Positions 1 to 8,702 of a DNA stretch of 64,000 nucleotides are shown here, one piece after another. Within the stretch, counting starts at the first letter, position 1. Each line of letters starts with the position of its first letter. Origin of the DNA: Arenicella chitinivorans (GTDB lineage: Bacteria > Pseudomonadota > Gammaproteobacteria > Arenicellales > Arenicellaceae); the NCBI RefSeq assembly GCF_014651515.1, contig NZ_BMXA01000003.1:62001-126000 (forward strand), given 5' to 3'. Position numbers and translations under genes: made by a program. Below the pieces are notes generated by a model. That model worked only from the letters and a program-made list of their open reading frames with translations. It was not told the DNA's origin and did no database searches.

Positions 1-867
1 ATCGATCGCAACTCGGGTGCGACGTGGCAGGTATTGTCGGTTCTGGTAGATCAACCATGCTGCGGTGTCAAAATTTGTGGCGGTAACCGGCGTTGTGGGA
101 AACAGATTAACCAGTTTCTCGCATCGAATAAGATCATCCGCGAGCCAGTGGGGCAATATGCCCACACCAAGATCATTGAGTAAAGCTTGTTGAATCGCCA
201 GCGCGCTGGCGATGGTGAGGGTAGGCTTGATTTTTACTTCCCGAGTGCCGCGCCGTAGTTTAAATTTCCAGGCACGTTTGTAAGCAGGTAGATCGAAAGT
301 CACCACACGATGGTGTGCCAGGTCTTCCGGCGCTTCAAGCTGTGGCGCACTCGATAGGTAAGAACTCGATGCGCAGAGTCGATATTGAGTGGATAACAGC
401 TTGCTGCGGACGACATTGTTTTCAATGGCTGGTGATAAGCGGATCGCAAAGTCTATTTTGTCCGTAACCAAGTCCAGGTTTTGATCGGTAAGTTTCAGGT
501 CAAGATGAATCTTTGGATACGCGCTTAAAAACTCATTCACAAAAGGCATGACACAAGTTTGTCCGAACGCCACCGAGGTGCTGATGCACACACGTCCCTG
601 CATGTGCGCGATATCGTCGACTGAGGATTCTTTTAACTGGGCCACAGCGTCGAGGATGGGCTGAGCGCGTTGGGCCGTCAGGGTGCCAGCTTCCGTAATA
701 GCAAGATGCCGTGTGGTTCGCTGGAAAAGCGTGCAGTTTAACTCCGCTTCCAGTTGTTGAATTGCACGCGAGACCGCAGAAGGGTCTAGGTCCAATACTC
801 TGGCTGCTTTCGCAAAGCTTTGTGTGTTGACAACTTCGATAAATATTTCCAGTAGCTTGGTGTTCAT
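1..867 (-). CDS. LysR-family transcriptional regulator, 3' end outside window
   Basis: The frame reads leftwards from an ATG at 867 and stays open for 289 codons to the window edge, so the C-terminus is missing. Residues 1-60 are a LysR winged helix (NTQSFAKAARVLDLDPSAVS, then RAIQQLEAEL and LFQRTTRHLAITEAG), followed by the effector-binding domain, with typical segments such as KIDFAIRLSP and LNDLGVGILPHW. Only a few residues should be lost, since family members are about 300 aa. It is divergent from the short-chain dehydrogenase at 970, the usual arrangement for a LysR protein controlling its neighbour. The effector is unknown. A longer overlapping frame starting at 871 in another phase is not LysR-like and is rejected. 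Confidence 0.9.
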   Translation of the reverse strand, partial: MNTKLLEIFIEVVNTQSFAKAARVLDLDPSAVSRAIQQLEAELNCTLFQRTTRHLAITEAGTLTAQRAQPILDAVAQLKESSVDDIAHMQGRVCISTSVAFGQTCVMPFVNEFLSAYPKIHLDLKLTDQNLDLVTDKIDFAIRLSPAIENNVVRSKLLSTQYRLCASSSYLSSAPQLEAPEDLAHHRVVTFDLPAYKRAWKFKLRRGTREVKIKPTLTIASALAIQQALLNDLGVGILPHWLADDLIRCEKLVNLFPTTPVTATNFDTAAWLIYQNRQYLPRRTRVAID

Positions 868-969
868 TCATGCATTATATGCAATTAATTGATGTGATTA
901 TGATGCTTTAAGTGCAATAAAATATTTCTATACTGGCGGCTCAAGTTGAGTGATTAAATAGGTTGAGCG

Positions 970-1734
970 ATGAATTTTTTAAACAGTAAGACAGCAGTGA
1001 TTACCGGTGCAAGTCGAGGTATTGGTCGTGCCACTGCGCTTTTCTTAGCTGAGAAAGGTATGAATATTGTGGCAATGGCGCGCCATGAAGCAGCGTTACG
1101 TCACTTGAGTTCAGAGCTGGCTTCGATCGGTGTGGCGTCGATCTGTCACGCAGGCGATGTGGCGGAATTTCAAGACGTTGAGCGGATTGTGAGTGCCGCA
1201 GTCGACCAGTTTGGCGGAGTAGATTTACTGGTTAACAACGCAGGTCTTATCGATCCGATTGCGCGCCTGGCAGAGAGTGATGTCGCTGCTTGGGACTACG
1301 CCATGGATGTGAATGTTAAGGGTGTGTACCATGGCTTGCGTGCGGTGATTCCAGTTATGCAAGAGCGCGGCGGCACCATTATTAATATCAGCTCGGGCGC
1401 AGCAACCAGCACGCTTGAAGGTTGGAGCGCTTACTGCGCGTCAAAGGCAGCGGTGTTGTCGTTGACCAAAAGCGCACATCAAGAGTACCACCACCTTGGA
1501 ATTAATACCGTGGGCCTGAGCCCGGGCACGGTCGCTACGGACATGCAGTCTACGATAAAAGACAGCGGAATTAATCCGGTGAGTCAACTAGACTGGTCTA
1601 GCCATATACCCGCAGAATGGGTCGCACGAGCCGTCGCGTATATTGCCGCGGAAGGCGGTGAAGGTTTCTCGGGTTCGGACTTCTCTCTGAAGACCAATGA
1701 AGGACGAGCTTTAGTAGGGTTGCCGCGGATCTAG
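970..1734 (+). CDS. SDR-family NAD(P)-dependent oxidoreductase
   Basis: A 254-residue classical short-chain dehydrogenase. The N-terminal cofactor motif TGASRGIG is at residues 12-19, NNAG near 89-92, the catalytic Ser in INISSG near 140, and the YCASK active-site Tyr/Lys near 155-159. The PGTVATDM segment is the usual post-catalytic loop. An Arg just after the glycine motif hints at NADP(H) preference, which is inference. The substrate cannot be told from sequence. It is transcribed away from the LysR gene ending at 867, with about 100 bp of shared promoter region, so regulation by that LysR protein is likely. Confidence 0.9.
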   Translation: MNFLNSKTAVITGASRGIGRATALFLAEKGMNIVAMARHEAALRHLSSELASIGVASICHAGDVAEFQDVERIVSAAVDQFGGVDLLVNNAGLIDPIARLAESDVAAWDYAMDVNVKGVYHGLRAVIPVMQERGGTIINISSGAATSTLEGWSAYCASKAAVLSLTKSAHQEYHHLGINTVGLSPGTVATDMQSTIKDSGINPVSQLDWSSHIPAEWVARAVAYIAAEGGEGFSGSDFSLKTNEGRALVGLPRI

Positions 1735-1846
1735 GGTCTGTGTGTAATTGTTAAATTGTGGTGAGAACCAAGCGCGCTTCTTGGACCCAGGCTGTTGGCA
1801 ATTTATAATTGACGGCTATGCCTACCATGTCGCGATTTGAAACCAC

Positions 1847-2881
1847 ATGAGCTCCCGTCAGACTCCTCGATATCAAACGCTGTTGCGTGGATTTGAGCGA
1901 CTATTTTCGCGTTATTTTTGGTTAATCCCGGTCTTCAGTTTTTGTTTTGGTTGGGCGAGTTTCGTTCTGGTTCAACGTGGCGAAAGTCTAGCTCAAATAA
2001 TTGCATTGATGGCTTTTGGCGGTTGGGTTTGGTTGTTTATTCAGCCGTTGGTGGCGAGACGTGTGTTTGGCGACAAACACCAGGCCTTAAGCAGTAATGT
2101 TTCAAATTTTTTGAGTCAGTCGATTCAACAGGAAATTTTCTTCTTTGCCTTACCTTTTTTATTTGCCGCGTTACAGTGGCAGTCGGCAGGACAAATCGTG
2201 TTTACTGGTTTTATTGTTGCTGCGGCCCTGTTGAGCACGATTGATCCGTGGTACGACCGATATATCTCACGGCATCGTTTGATCAGTTTTGCATTTCACG
2301 CGTTGAGCAGTTTTGTAGCCGCGTTGGTGATTTTGCCGATCGCACTTAAATTGCCAACGGAAAAAACGCTGATTGTTGCGCTTGGTATGTTGGTTTTCTG
2401 GATGGTCTTTGCGACGCCCAAGTTAGTCAAGTTAACACCGCATGGCAGGCCACGCGCTTTGGTTGTACTAGCGGTGTGCGCGGTCCCAGCCTTAGTATGG
2501 TTTGGTCGTTCTGGGATTCCCGCAGCAGGATTGGAGGTAACCAGAGCCGTTATTGCGATCGATGTTCAAAACCATGAGCCGGTCGACCTGATCGAACAAC
2601 TCAGTGTGGATCAACTGAAACAGGGTGTGTATGCGCATGTCGCGATCAAGGCGCCGAATGGGTTAACTCAAGACATTCTATTTGAGTGGCGCCATCAGGC
2701 CTACACCGAGTCGATCGGGGCGGATATTACGGGTGGTCGAGAGGAGGGTTATCGAACGTACTCTATGAAGAGCAACTTTCCTGAGTCGGCAGTCGGTGCG
2801 TGGTTCGTTGATGTGCGTACGGCACAGGGTCAGCTGCTGCGACGAATTCCGTTTCAGGTTTCGCCTGCGGTTGTACCGTAA
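1847..2881 (+). CDS. Membrane protein with DUF5924-like and DUF2914-like domains
   Basis: A 344-residue protein. The N-terminal two thirds hold about seven hydrophobic helices (residues ~25-45, 50-68, 95-112, 117-135, 145-165, 172-190, 204-222). The last ~110 residues are soluble and end with a pattern typical of DUF2914 (GAWFVDVRTAQGQLLRRIPF). That C-terminal domain would sit on one side of the membrane, probably the periplasm. The domain names come from recognising the pattern; no search was run. The biochemical role is unknown. It stands alone, followed by a 10-bp stem-loop at 2905-2939 that separates it from a convergent gene. Confidence 0.7.
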   Translation: MSSRQTPRYQTLLRGFERLFSRYFWLIPVFSFCFGWASFVLVQRGESLAQIIALMAFGGWVWLFIQPLVARRVFGDKHQALSSNVSNFLSQSIQQEIFFFALPFLFAALQWQSAGQIVFTGFIVAAALLSTIDPWYDRYISRHRLISFAFHALSSFVAALVILPIALKLPTEKTLIVALGMLVFWMVFATPKLVKLTPHGRPRALVVLAVCAVPALVWFGRSGIPAAGLEVTRAVIAIDVQNHEPVDLIEQLSVDQLKQGVYAHVAIKAPNGLTQDILFEWRHQAYTESIGADITGGREEGYRTYSMKSNFPESAVGAWFVDVRTAQGQLLRRIPFQVSPAVVP

Positions 2882-2904
2882 CACACAGAGTGAACGTTTG
2901 TTGA

Positions 2905-2939
2905 TGAGCGTCTATCAGGTTCGCCAACTTAGACGCTCA
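2905..2939. terminator. Perfect 10-bp stem-loop between convergent genes
   Basis: TGAGCGTCTA (2905-2914) pairs perfectly with TAGACGCTCA (2930-2939) around a 15-nt loop. It lies between the ends of the membrane protein gene (2881) and the convergent secreted-protein gene (2953). There is no U-tract on either side, so a bidirectional terminator is an inference from position and stem strength. Confidence 0.5.
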
Positions 2940-2952
2940 GTAATACTTGGGC

Positions 2953-3399
2953 TTATTTTGGATCAGTAGGCCCGTCGATACCTTGTTCAGCATTACCTGA
3001 CGACTTCAATTTCGAAGACGGCGCAGAATAGGCTGTGAACGCGAATGCAGAATCGACACCACTTCCTTGGGTGTTTTGAATTGTGACGGTAAATGAATTG
3101 GCGCTTAACACTCCGTAACCAACTATTTTTGGCGTGCCGGGGCTAGCGGTATAGGGAGAGACAATGATGATCGGGTTCTGAGGGTTAATCGTACCTGTGC
3201 AGTTGATGGTGTAAGATCCGTCCGCAGTATGTGTCACCGAGGAGATTCCGTAACCTGAGCGGATGGTTCCGTCAAAGTTTATCGAGCCGACGGCAACCGG
3301 TATTCGAGCCTGATTTACCGAGTCGCCCGCCATCGGCACTACAACGACCTTATTTTGTGCGTGTGAGGAAGCGTTAACGAGAAATGCTAAGCTGAGCAC
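2953..3399 (-). CDS. Small secreted protein of unknown function
   Basis: The frame from a GTG at 3399 gives 148 residues beginning MLSLAFLVNASSHAQ, a hydrophobic stretch ending in a signal-peptidase-like ASSHA|Q. That start lacks the basic n-region. In the same frame the reading continues upstream to a TAA near 3477, adding GKQSHGIIQVLRQAAWLL, which would complete a normal Sec signal peptide. No ATG, GTG or TTG lies in that extension, only an ATT near 3456. The mature part is Ser/Thr/Gly/Pro-rich and predicted beta-rich, with two Cys-containing or hydrophobic patches (SYTINCTGTINP, NSFTVTIQNTQG). I do not recognise the family. The 5' boundary is uncertain. Confidence 0.55.
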   Translation of the reverse strand: MLSLAFLVNASSHAQNKVVVVPMAGDSVNQARIPVAVGSINFDGTIRSGYGISSVTHTADGSYTINCTGTINPQNPIIIVSPYTASPGTPKIVGYGVLSANSFTVTIQNTQGSGVDSAFAFTAYSAPSSKLKSSGNAEQGIDGPTDPK

Positions 3400-3944
3400 T
3401 AGCAGCCATGCAGCCTGGCGTAATACTTGGATGATGCCATGTGATTGTTTTCCAATGTTATTATGATTTGGCAGTTAATCTTCGTTGTCGCAACTGGGTT
3501 TGTATATAGTCAATAATTGTAACAAGCCACGCGTATCATTCTTAAATGTCATGCTATTCGTGACACATTGGTTGGTCCGTGAGTAAGGCTGCAAAAACAT
3601 TATTTGGTGAGTCGTTCCGGAGTCAATTCAGCCTGCTGAGGTCATGACTAACACTCAATGCTGTCAGCGTAATGGCACGCAAACACCGGCGCTAAGTGAC
3701 AAGCTATTGAGCCTTGCTTCGTTTGCGCCATTTCGCATAGAGTGTTTTGTTCGGCGGCTTATTCGTCTGATCTCGTGCAGTGTTTGCCGCTCTCGTTATA
3801 AGAGTCGAACGAAGAGCCAACTACCACGGCATCGCCTCGTTGGGTCAAGACCTTTTGAGTCTATGTTAGGGAACGGTCATTGATACTGAGAATTTGTCGT
3901 CGCGACCGTTATACTAGAAAAATTAAATCAATCTAAATTAAGGG
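3400..3944. other. Gene-poor stretch, probable promoter region
   Basis: A 79-codon open frame (3644-3883, +) lies here but has no usable ribosome site and an unconvincing Arg/Cys/Ser-rich composition, so I do not call it a gene. A TATACT hexamer at 3910-3915 is a plausible -10 element for the gene at 3945. I see no RNA gene or repeat. Confidence 0.4.
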
Positions 3945-5156
3945 ATGGGTAAGGCAATGCATAATATCGGTCGTAGAATCGCCATTTGTACGCTGACGAC
4001 AACAATGCTGTGCGCGATGCTCTGCGTGTCAGTGTCAGCACAGGCTGAGCCGCCACGTCAGCCAGCGCTGGCTGCAAGCTTTGCTAATTACTTTAATGCG
4101 CGGGATCATGCGCAGATGGATCGACTGTTTGACACAGATGCATTTTGTGCTCGCGTCGCTAATTGGATGCACGATGGCACAGCGCAACAAGTTTTGTTTA
4201 AATTGCGCACATGTGGCGTTTATAAAAAACGCTCGTTTTCGAACATGCTCTTTGCTCAGGCCTATGCCACCAACCCCGTTGCCAAATATATTGGGCAAAC
4301 CAAGCAAGGGCGTCCGGTAATTCGACTTGTCATTGACGGCGGCGGTTACGAATACATAGAGTTGCTGGTCCGCGACAGTGAGTTTGGTGGTGAAAAGAGC
4401 GCGCGTATTCACGACTTGATGTTTGCCTCTAAAGGGCAGTTTCACAGCAAATCAACGGCCACGACGATGGGTTTGTTTGGTGAAGTCAGCGCGAATACCA
4501 TGAAACGTTTGCTTGGAATAGACGATGTGGACAATGATGTCGTGGCCGTCTTCACGAAGATGGCTGAAGCCGGTAAGCGCGGCGACTTTGCTGCTTCGCT
4601 ACAGTTGCTTGACACTTTGCCGGAAGGAATCAGGACGACTAAGGTTATATTGCTACTACGAGCAGGTTACGCAATGCAAACGAGTGAGGTGCTGTATCGC
4701 GATGCATTGAGTGAGTTGAATCAACATTTTGGTGATGACCCAACTCTGGATTTTGCCTTACTAGACCATCATTTTTACCAGAACGATTATCAAAAAGCGT
4801 ATGCCTGTGTTGAGTCGATTGAGCGACGTTATGGGTCCGATGCCTCGGTGCTGAATTTAAAAGCCAATGTGATGTCTGTGCTCGAACGTATGGATGAGGC
4901 ATTTGAGACCATTGACACCGCACTCGTAAAAGAGCCCGAACTTGCCGATTTGTACACCACCAAATTGTATATGTTGACCTTTGAACAGCGTCACCAGGAC
5001 ATGCTGGACTTGATTAAACTGGCCAAGCAATATGGCGTGGCAGTCCAACTTGGGGCATCGTTATCCGATACAGTATTCGATGAGTTCCGTGCCTCAGAAG
5101 TGTATGAAGACTGGGTTGATCAGGCTGTGTACGGTGTTCAAGAGCCCCAAAGTTGA
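3945..5156 (+). CDS. Secreted protein with C-terminal TPR-like repeats, unknown function
   Basis: 403 residues. It has a Sec signal peptide (basic RR near 10-11, hydrophobic core to ~30, SAQA cleavage site), then an alpha/beta domain to about residue 185. The C-terminal ~200 residues are helical and look like degenerate tetratricopeptide repeats (segments LLDTLPEGIRTTKVILLLRAG, DFALLDHHFYQNDYQKAYAC, SVLNLKANVMSVLERMDEAF). A periplasmic location is inferred. Two ATGs are possible, 3945 and 3957; the second has the better spacing from GGGTAAGG. The stop abuts the stop of the convergent acetyltransferase gene with no intervening base. I do not recognise the N-terminal domain. Confidence 0.7.
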   Translation: MGKAMHNIGRRIAICTLTTTMLCAMLCVSVSAQAEPPRQPALAASFANYFNARDHAQMDRLFDTDAFCARVANWMHDGTAQQVLFKLRTCGVYKKRSFSNMLFAQAYATNPVAKYIGQTKQGRPVIRLVIDGGGYEYIELLVRDSEFGGEKSARIHDLMFASKGQFHSKSTATTMGLFGEVSANTMKRLLGIDDVDNDVVAVFTKMAEAGKRGDFAASLQLLDTLPEGIRTTKVILLLRAGYAMQTSEVLYRDALSELNQHFGDDPTLDFALLDHHFYQNDYQKAYACVESIERRYGSDASVLNLKANVMSVLERMDEAFETIDTALVKEPELADLYTTKLYMLTFEQRHQDMLDLIKLAKQYGVAVQLGASLSDTVFDEFRASEVYEDWVDQAVYGVQEPQS

Positions 5157-5678
5157 TTAATCCTGATTGAGTAACTTTTCAACGATCACCACGTCCAACC
5201 ATTGACCATTCACTTGGCCATGTCGTGCATAGAATCCGACTTCTCGAAACCCTGTCTTACGACACAGTGCCAAGCTGGCGTGATTAAAGGTGAATATACG
5301 TGACAGCAATTTGGTATAGCCTAGAGTCTCTGCCCGCTCGATAAGCTGACGCAATAACTTGGTGCCGACACCATGGCCGCGTGCAGCGTTAGTTAAATAG
5401 ATCGAAAACTCCGTATTTTGGCGGTAGCAAGCGCGTGCTCGATATTCGAATATACGTGCAAAGCCAATCAGTTGATCATTCTGCTCAGCGACTAGCACCG
5501 GGTAGTCATCCAGCGTGTTGAACCAGGGTTCGATATCACTCACGCTTCTTGGCGTTGTATCAAAGGTCGATTCACCGGATTCGATACCTTGATTATAGAT
5601 ATCGCGGATTTGAGTGGCATCATCAGGCCGAGTAAGGCGCACCGTGATCGGCGCCGCTGATGAAATAGTGCTGGCCAC
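5157..5678 (-). CDS. arsN1: GNAT acetyltransferase, ArsN1-like
   Basis: 173 residues with a complete GNAT fold of the phosphinothricin acetyltransferase branch. The N-terminal IYNQGIESGESTFDT segment and the acetyl-CoA pyrophosphate loop ARGHGVGTKLL (~residues 99-109) are visible, followed by HASLALCRKTGF. ArsN1 enzymes of this branch N-acetylate arsinothricin, a glutamate-mimic arsenical antibiotic; closely related enzymes acetylate phosphinothricin or methionine sulfoximine. The assignment to ArsN1 rests on the family pattern plus position: last gene of an arsR-arsH operon, only 11 bp after arsH. A general amino-acid-analogue acetyltransferase is the alternative. Confidence 0.7.
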   Translation of the reverse strand: MASTISSAAPITVRLTRPDDATQIRDIYNQGIESGESTFDTTPRSVSDIEPWFNTLDDYPVLVAEQNDQLIGFARIFEYRARACYRQNTEFSIYLTNAARGHGVGTKLLRQLIERAETLGYTKLLSRIFTFNHASLALCRKTGFREVGFYARHGQVNGQWLDVVIVEKLLNQD

Positions 5679-5689
5679 GTTAACCTACA

Positions 5690-6406
5690 TTAAATTGAGC
5701 GTTGGTTCACGCGCTGGCTGAGTTGTTCAGCGGATTCTACGCGTTCGGAATACCGATCCACCAGATAATCTTTTTGATGTCTTACCAGCAAGGTGAACTT
5801 CACCAGTTCTTCCATTACGTCTACGATACGATTGTAATAAGACGAAGGTTTCATTCGATCATCATCGTCAAATTCCAGATAAGCTTTGGCTACGCTGGAT
5901 TGATTGGGAATGGTGACCATGCGCATCCAGCGTCCTAAAACCCGCAGTTGATTAACCACATTGAATGATTGTGAACCACCGCAGACTTGCATGACCGCCA
6001 GCGTTTTCCCTTGTGTCGGACGGACAGCACCAAGACTCAAAGGTACCCAGTCGATCTGACTTTTGAAGATGCTGGTCATGGACCCATGTCGCTCAGGCGA
6101 ACACCAAACCTGGCCTTCCGACCACACCATCAGTTCCAGCAGCTCCTTGACCTTCGGGTGGTCAAAATCAGTGGTGTCTGGTTGAGGTAGACCTTCTGGG
6201 TTAAATACACGCACTTCGGCACCAAAATGTTCGAGTAAGCGCGCAGCTTCCTCGGTCACTAAGCGGCTGAAAGACCGTTTGCGTAAAGAGCCGTACAGCA
6301 TCAGGATGCGTGGTGCATGCGTGAGCTTGTTGTCCGATTTTTTGTCGAACAAGGGCGTCTCTAGTTGAGATGAGTCAATGTTTGGTAATGAAGTTGCGTT
6401 AGACAT
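5690..6406 (-). CDS. arsH: Organoarsenical oxidase ArsH (NADPH-dependent FMN reductase)
   Basis: 238 residues, usual length for ArsH. The flavodoxin-like phosphate loop [10 protein letters not shown] is near residue 40. The highly conserved ArsH blocks [20 protein letters not shown] and [20 protein letters not shown] are both present. ArsH uses NADPH and FMN to oxidise trivalent methylated and aromatic arsenicals to the less toxic pentavalent forms in the cytoplasm. It is the second gene of the operon, 52 bp after arsR, and is presumably repressed by it. No arsenite efflux pump (ArsB, Acr3) or arsenate reductase accompanies it in the window. Confidence 0.95.
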   Translation of the reverse strand: MSNATSLPNIDSSQLETPLFDKKSDNKLTHAPRILMLYGSLRKRSFSRLVTEEAARLLEHFGAEVRVFNPEGLPQPDTTDFDHPKVKELLELMVWSEGQVWCSPERHGSMTSIFKSQIDWVPLSLGAVRPTQGKTLAVMQVCGGSQSFNVVNQLRVLGRWMRMVTIPNQSSVAKAYLEFDDDDRMKPSSYYNRIVDVMEELVKFTLLVRHQKDYLVDRYSERVESAEQLSQRVNQRSI

Positions 6407-6458
6407 GGTTTGCGATTCTAGTTAGTAAGGGTGAGAGATCGGCGCGATTCTGTGTTGA

Positions 6459-6794
6459 TCAGCAGCATAATTTAGTAAGCCGTTCACGTGCTTCTTGGAA
6501 AAAATCTCCATTGTTTGCCAGAGTGGTCTGGATAACCGTTTGAGCCCACGATGGTAAGTTTGCATCGAGTTGGTAATAGACCCATCGTCCGCGTCGTTCG
6601 CCATACAATACCTGGCAGTTCCTTAGTTCTGCCAAATGGCGAGAAATCTTGGGTTGTTCCAAGTCCAGCGCGTCGGTTAGATCACAGACGCAGACTTCTT
6701 TGCGTGTTGCCACCAACAGTACGAGTTTGAGTCGAGTGTCATCGGCTAAGCACTTGAAAAGTTGTAAGGGGTTCATTGTTTGTGCGAAAGACAT
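6459..6794 (-). CDS. arsR: ArsR-family metalloid-responsive repressor
   Basis: 111 residues with the ArsR/SmtB winged helix: LADDTRLKLVLLV, then the recognition helix region LEQPKISRHLAEL, then the wing GERRGRWVYYQL. The arsenic-site motif EVCVCDL places Cys35 and Cys37 exactly as in E. coli-type ArsR. A further Cys pair ends the protein (KLCC), which could complete a three-thiolate site; that is inference. A second Met at residue 7 is an alternative start. It heads arsR-arsH-arsN1, and an inverted repeat directly abuts its start codon (6798-6817), implying autoregulation. Confidence 0.93.
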   Translation of the reverse strand: MSFAQTMNPLQLFKCLADDTRLKLVLLVATRKEVCVCDLTDALDLEQPKISRHLAELRNCQVLYGERRGRWVYYQLDANLPSWAQTVIQTTLANNGDFFQEARERLTKLCC

Positions 6795-6797
6795 AAT

Positions 6798-6817
6798 ATA
6801 TATGGAATATCATATAT
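6798..6817. promoter_or_regulatory. Inverted repeat abutting arsR, candidate ArsR operator
   Basis: ATATATG (6798-6804) and CATATAT (6811-6817) form a 7-bp inverted repeat with a 6-bp spacer, three bases upstream of the arsR start. The 10-bp palindrome CATATATATG (6811-6820) overlaps it. Position and symmetry fit a repressor dimer site. The sequence is AT-rich, so some symmetry could be chance. Confidence 0.5.
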
Positions 6818-6935
6818 ATGAAAATGCATATGTCAATATCCTATTACGTGTCGCTTTACACCGCTGGCTGTGACGCGGTATGGTAATTCTTGGCCCGGAC
6901 ACGGGTAATTAAAACGTACGCACTTGGAGTTTTCG

Positions 6936-7583
6936 ATGGAATTGACGAGCGTAATGGGGTTTGTGGTCATGGCAACACTATTGGTGATTTCGCCTGGGCC
7001 CAATGGTCTGCTGGTTACCAAGACTTTTTATGCCGCGGGCAGGCCAATGGCGATTGCTAATATCGTCGGTTTTATCGGCGCATTCTATGTGCACGGCACA
7101 CTAGCGGTTTTTGGCATCTCAATGTTGATTGTGCAGTCGGCACAGGCGTATCAGATATTTAAATTCTGTGGTGCGGCTTATCTGATCTGGCTCGGATTAC
7201 GGTCCTTGATTGATGCTTGGCGGAGTGATTCAACCATCGCGCCGGTCCGTACAGTCGGACGAGCACAGTCCTACTCAATCCGCACAGGTGTCACGGAGGG
7301 CTTTTTAACTAACGTGCTTAATCCAAAGGTATCAATTTTTTATCTTGCCGCGTTTCCTCAATTTCTGCCATTAGAGGGCAGCTCGACGGTCGCGTACATG
7401 CTGGTGACCACACATATGCTGATTAATGTAGTTTGGTTTTCACTGATGGTAATGTTGTTGAGTCAAATAGACGTCGGTGCGACTGGCAAGAGATTACGTC
7501 GGGTGTTGAAATCGATCACTGGTACCTTTTTCATCGGATTTGGAATAAAACTGCTGCTGTTAAAACCAATGGACAGTGACTAG
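6936..7583 (+). CDS. LysE-family amino-acid/metabolite exporter
   Basis: The ATG at 6936 is chosen over an in-frame TTG at 6924 because GGAG at 6926-6929 gives correct ribosome-site spacing. The 215-residue product carries the LysE/RhtB N-terminal signature (ISPGPNGLLVTKTFYAAGR) and about six transmembrane helices, with the conserved EGFLTNVLNPKVSIFYLA loop in the middle. The family exports amino acids or derivatives by proton exchange at the inner membrane. It is divergent from arsR with about 140 bp between, so shared regulation with the arsenic genes is possible but unproven. The substrate is unknown. Confidence 0.88.
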   Translation: MELTSVMGFVVMATLLVISPGPNGLLVTKTFYAAGRPMAIANIVGFIGAFYVHGTLAVFGISMLIVQSAQAYQIFKFCGAAYLIWLGLRSLIDAWRSDSTIAPVRTVGRAQSYSIRTGVTEGFLTNVLNPKVSIFYLAAFPQFLPLEGSSTVAYMLVTTHMLINVVWFSLMVMLLSQIDVGATGKRLRRVLKSITGTFFIGFGIKLLLLKPMDSD

Positions 7584-7597
7584 CAGAGACTAACCTA

Positions 7598-8086
7598 ATG
7601 AGACTTGCCCCGACGCAGATACTTATCATGGTGGTGTTTTTGTTTTGGGTCGCAAAGGCTTGCGCCGCTGACTGTCATTCAATGGCGGCACTGGAGTGGA
7701 TGCAGGGCGATTGGGTATCTGAAACACCAAAACGCAGTTACCACGAGTCTTGGTGGCGGGTCAGTGATCACACCTTTGAAGGGCGAAGCATGGTTCGTCG
7801 GGCTGGTCGAGAGGTGGTCAGTCAAGAATCACTCCGGTTGCTCTTTATGTCCGGTGATGTATTTTACCTTGCAAAAGTGCCTGAAAATCCGTTGCCAATT
7901 GCGTTCAAACTCAGTGTGTGTGGTGAGAAAAGTGCGACATTCACCAATCCTGAACACGACTTTCCTCAACGAATCCGCTACACACGGAAGCCCGATCACC
8001 GTCTCGCAGTCGAGGTTGGAACCTTGGAAAAGACAGCGTTCAAAATTATGTTTACGCAAAGTCGTGATTCCAATCCAAGGAAGTGA
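7598..8086 (+). CDS. DUF6265-family secreted protein
   Basis: 162 residues with an N-terminal hydrophobic signal segment (ILIMVVFLFWVAKACAA) and a beta-rich domain. The landmarks LEWMQGDWVSE, YHESWW and NPEHDFPQRIRY are the pattern I associate with DUF6265, an uncharacterised small periplasmic or surface family. It lies 14 bp after the LysE-type exporter and is probably co-transcribed. A longer open frame (7605-8246) overlaps it in another phase but is Arg/Lys-rich nonsense and is treated as a shadow. The function is unknown. Confidence 0.75.
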   Translation: MRLAPTQILIMVVFLFWVAKACAADCHSMAALEWMQGDWVSETPKRSYHESWWRVSDHTFEGRSMVRRAGREVVSQESLRLLFMSGDVFYLAKVPENPLPIAFKLSVCGEKSATFTNPEHDFPQRIRYTRKPDHRLAVEVGTLEKTAFKIMFTQSRDSNPRK

Positions 8087-8702
8087 CGTTCGCCTGAAGA
8101 ATCTTTATCTCGGTGTTAGGCCTGGTCAGCGCAACTTTAAGCGCAATTACAGAAAACGCATGACAGTCTCAGATCTCGTGAAGCGTTGGTCCGTCCGCGT
8201 AGCCTGCCAGCCCACCTGTGATCAACGTTTAGCAACGCAAACATGAGATTGGCGCTACGACACCGGGGCGTTGCTATCCACCGCTGATATCGATCCGAGC
8301 GCGACTGGCAAAGAGGCTGATTCATCAAGGGGCTGCGTACGAGTAGATCCTCATTTCAGTCGCCGCGCGTAACAATATCAGCATGACCTTCGGCACCGCG
8401 CAAGACGGAATCAGATCATTGCCATCTTAGCGACCGTCCACTGCGTCACCAGCCAAGGGTTAGGTCTGATAGACGGTTTTTGAACCTTTCTCGAGATGTG
8501 TTATTGGTTTAGGTCGCATCGGGTGATTGAAATTCAGTGGTTTGTAAGTGTTTGATTTTAAATAAATAAAAAATCATTAACTAATCATTACGCAGACATT
8601 AAACAAGTCGGTCGCGATCTTTTTATAGTTTTCTCATCGCAACACAGCAGCGTCAACGCAATGCAGGTTTGATGTTCTGCTAGAAGGTTACAAGAGGACA
8701 CT
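8087..8702 (+). other. Gene-free region with AT-rich promoter for 8703
   Basis: No convincing reading frame or RNA. The left 430 bp resemble decayed sequence with no family match I can see. The right part becomes AT-rich, carries the direct-repeat element at 8574-8592, and has a TATAGT hexamer at about 8625-8630 that could be a -10 site for the gene at 8703. Confidence 0.4.
8574..8592 (+). promoter_or_regulatory. TCATTA direct repeat, 11-bp period
   Basis: TCATTA begins at 8574 and again at 8585, the second copy extended to TCATTACG. The period is one helical turn, typical of tandem winged-helix (OmpR/CadC-type) binding. The same element with the same 11-bp period is at 11787-11805, on the other side of the CadC-like regulator gene. 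It lies about 110 bp upstream of the lipoprotein gene at 8703. Confidence 0.45.

Noticed and set aside
533-871. Open frame of 112 codons, minus strand
   Set aside because: It overlaps the LysR gene in another phase; the LysR frame starting at 867 has clear family motifs and this one has none.
3644-3883. 79-codon open frame, plus strand
   Set aside because: No spaced ribosome site, no recognisable motif, and Arg/Cys/Ser-rich composition typical of chance frames.
7605-8246. 213-codon open frame overlapping the DUF6265 gene
   Set aside because: Different phase, highly basic low-quality protein; the overlapping DUF6265 frame has a signal peptide and family motifs.
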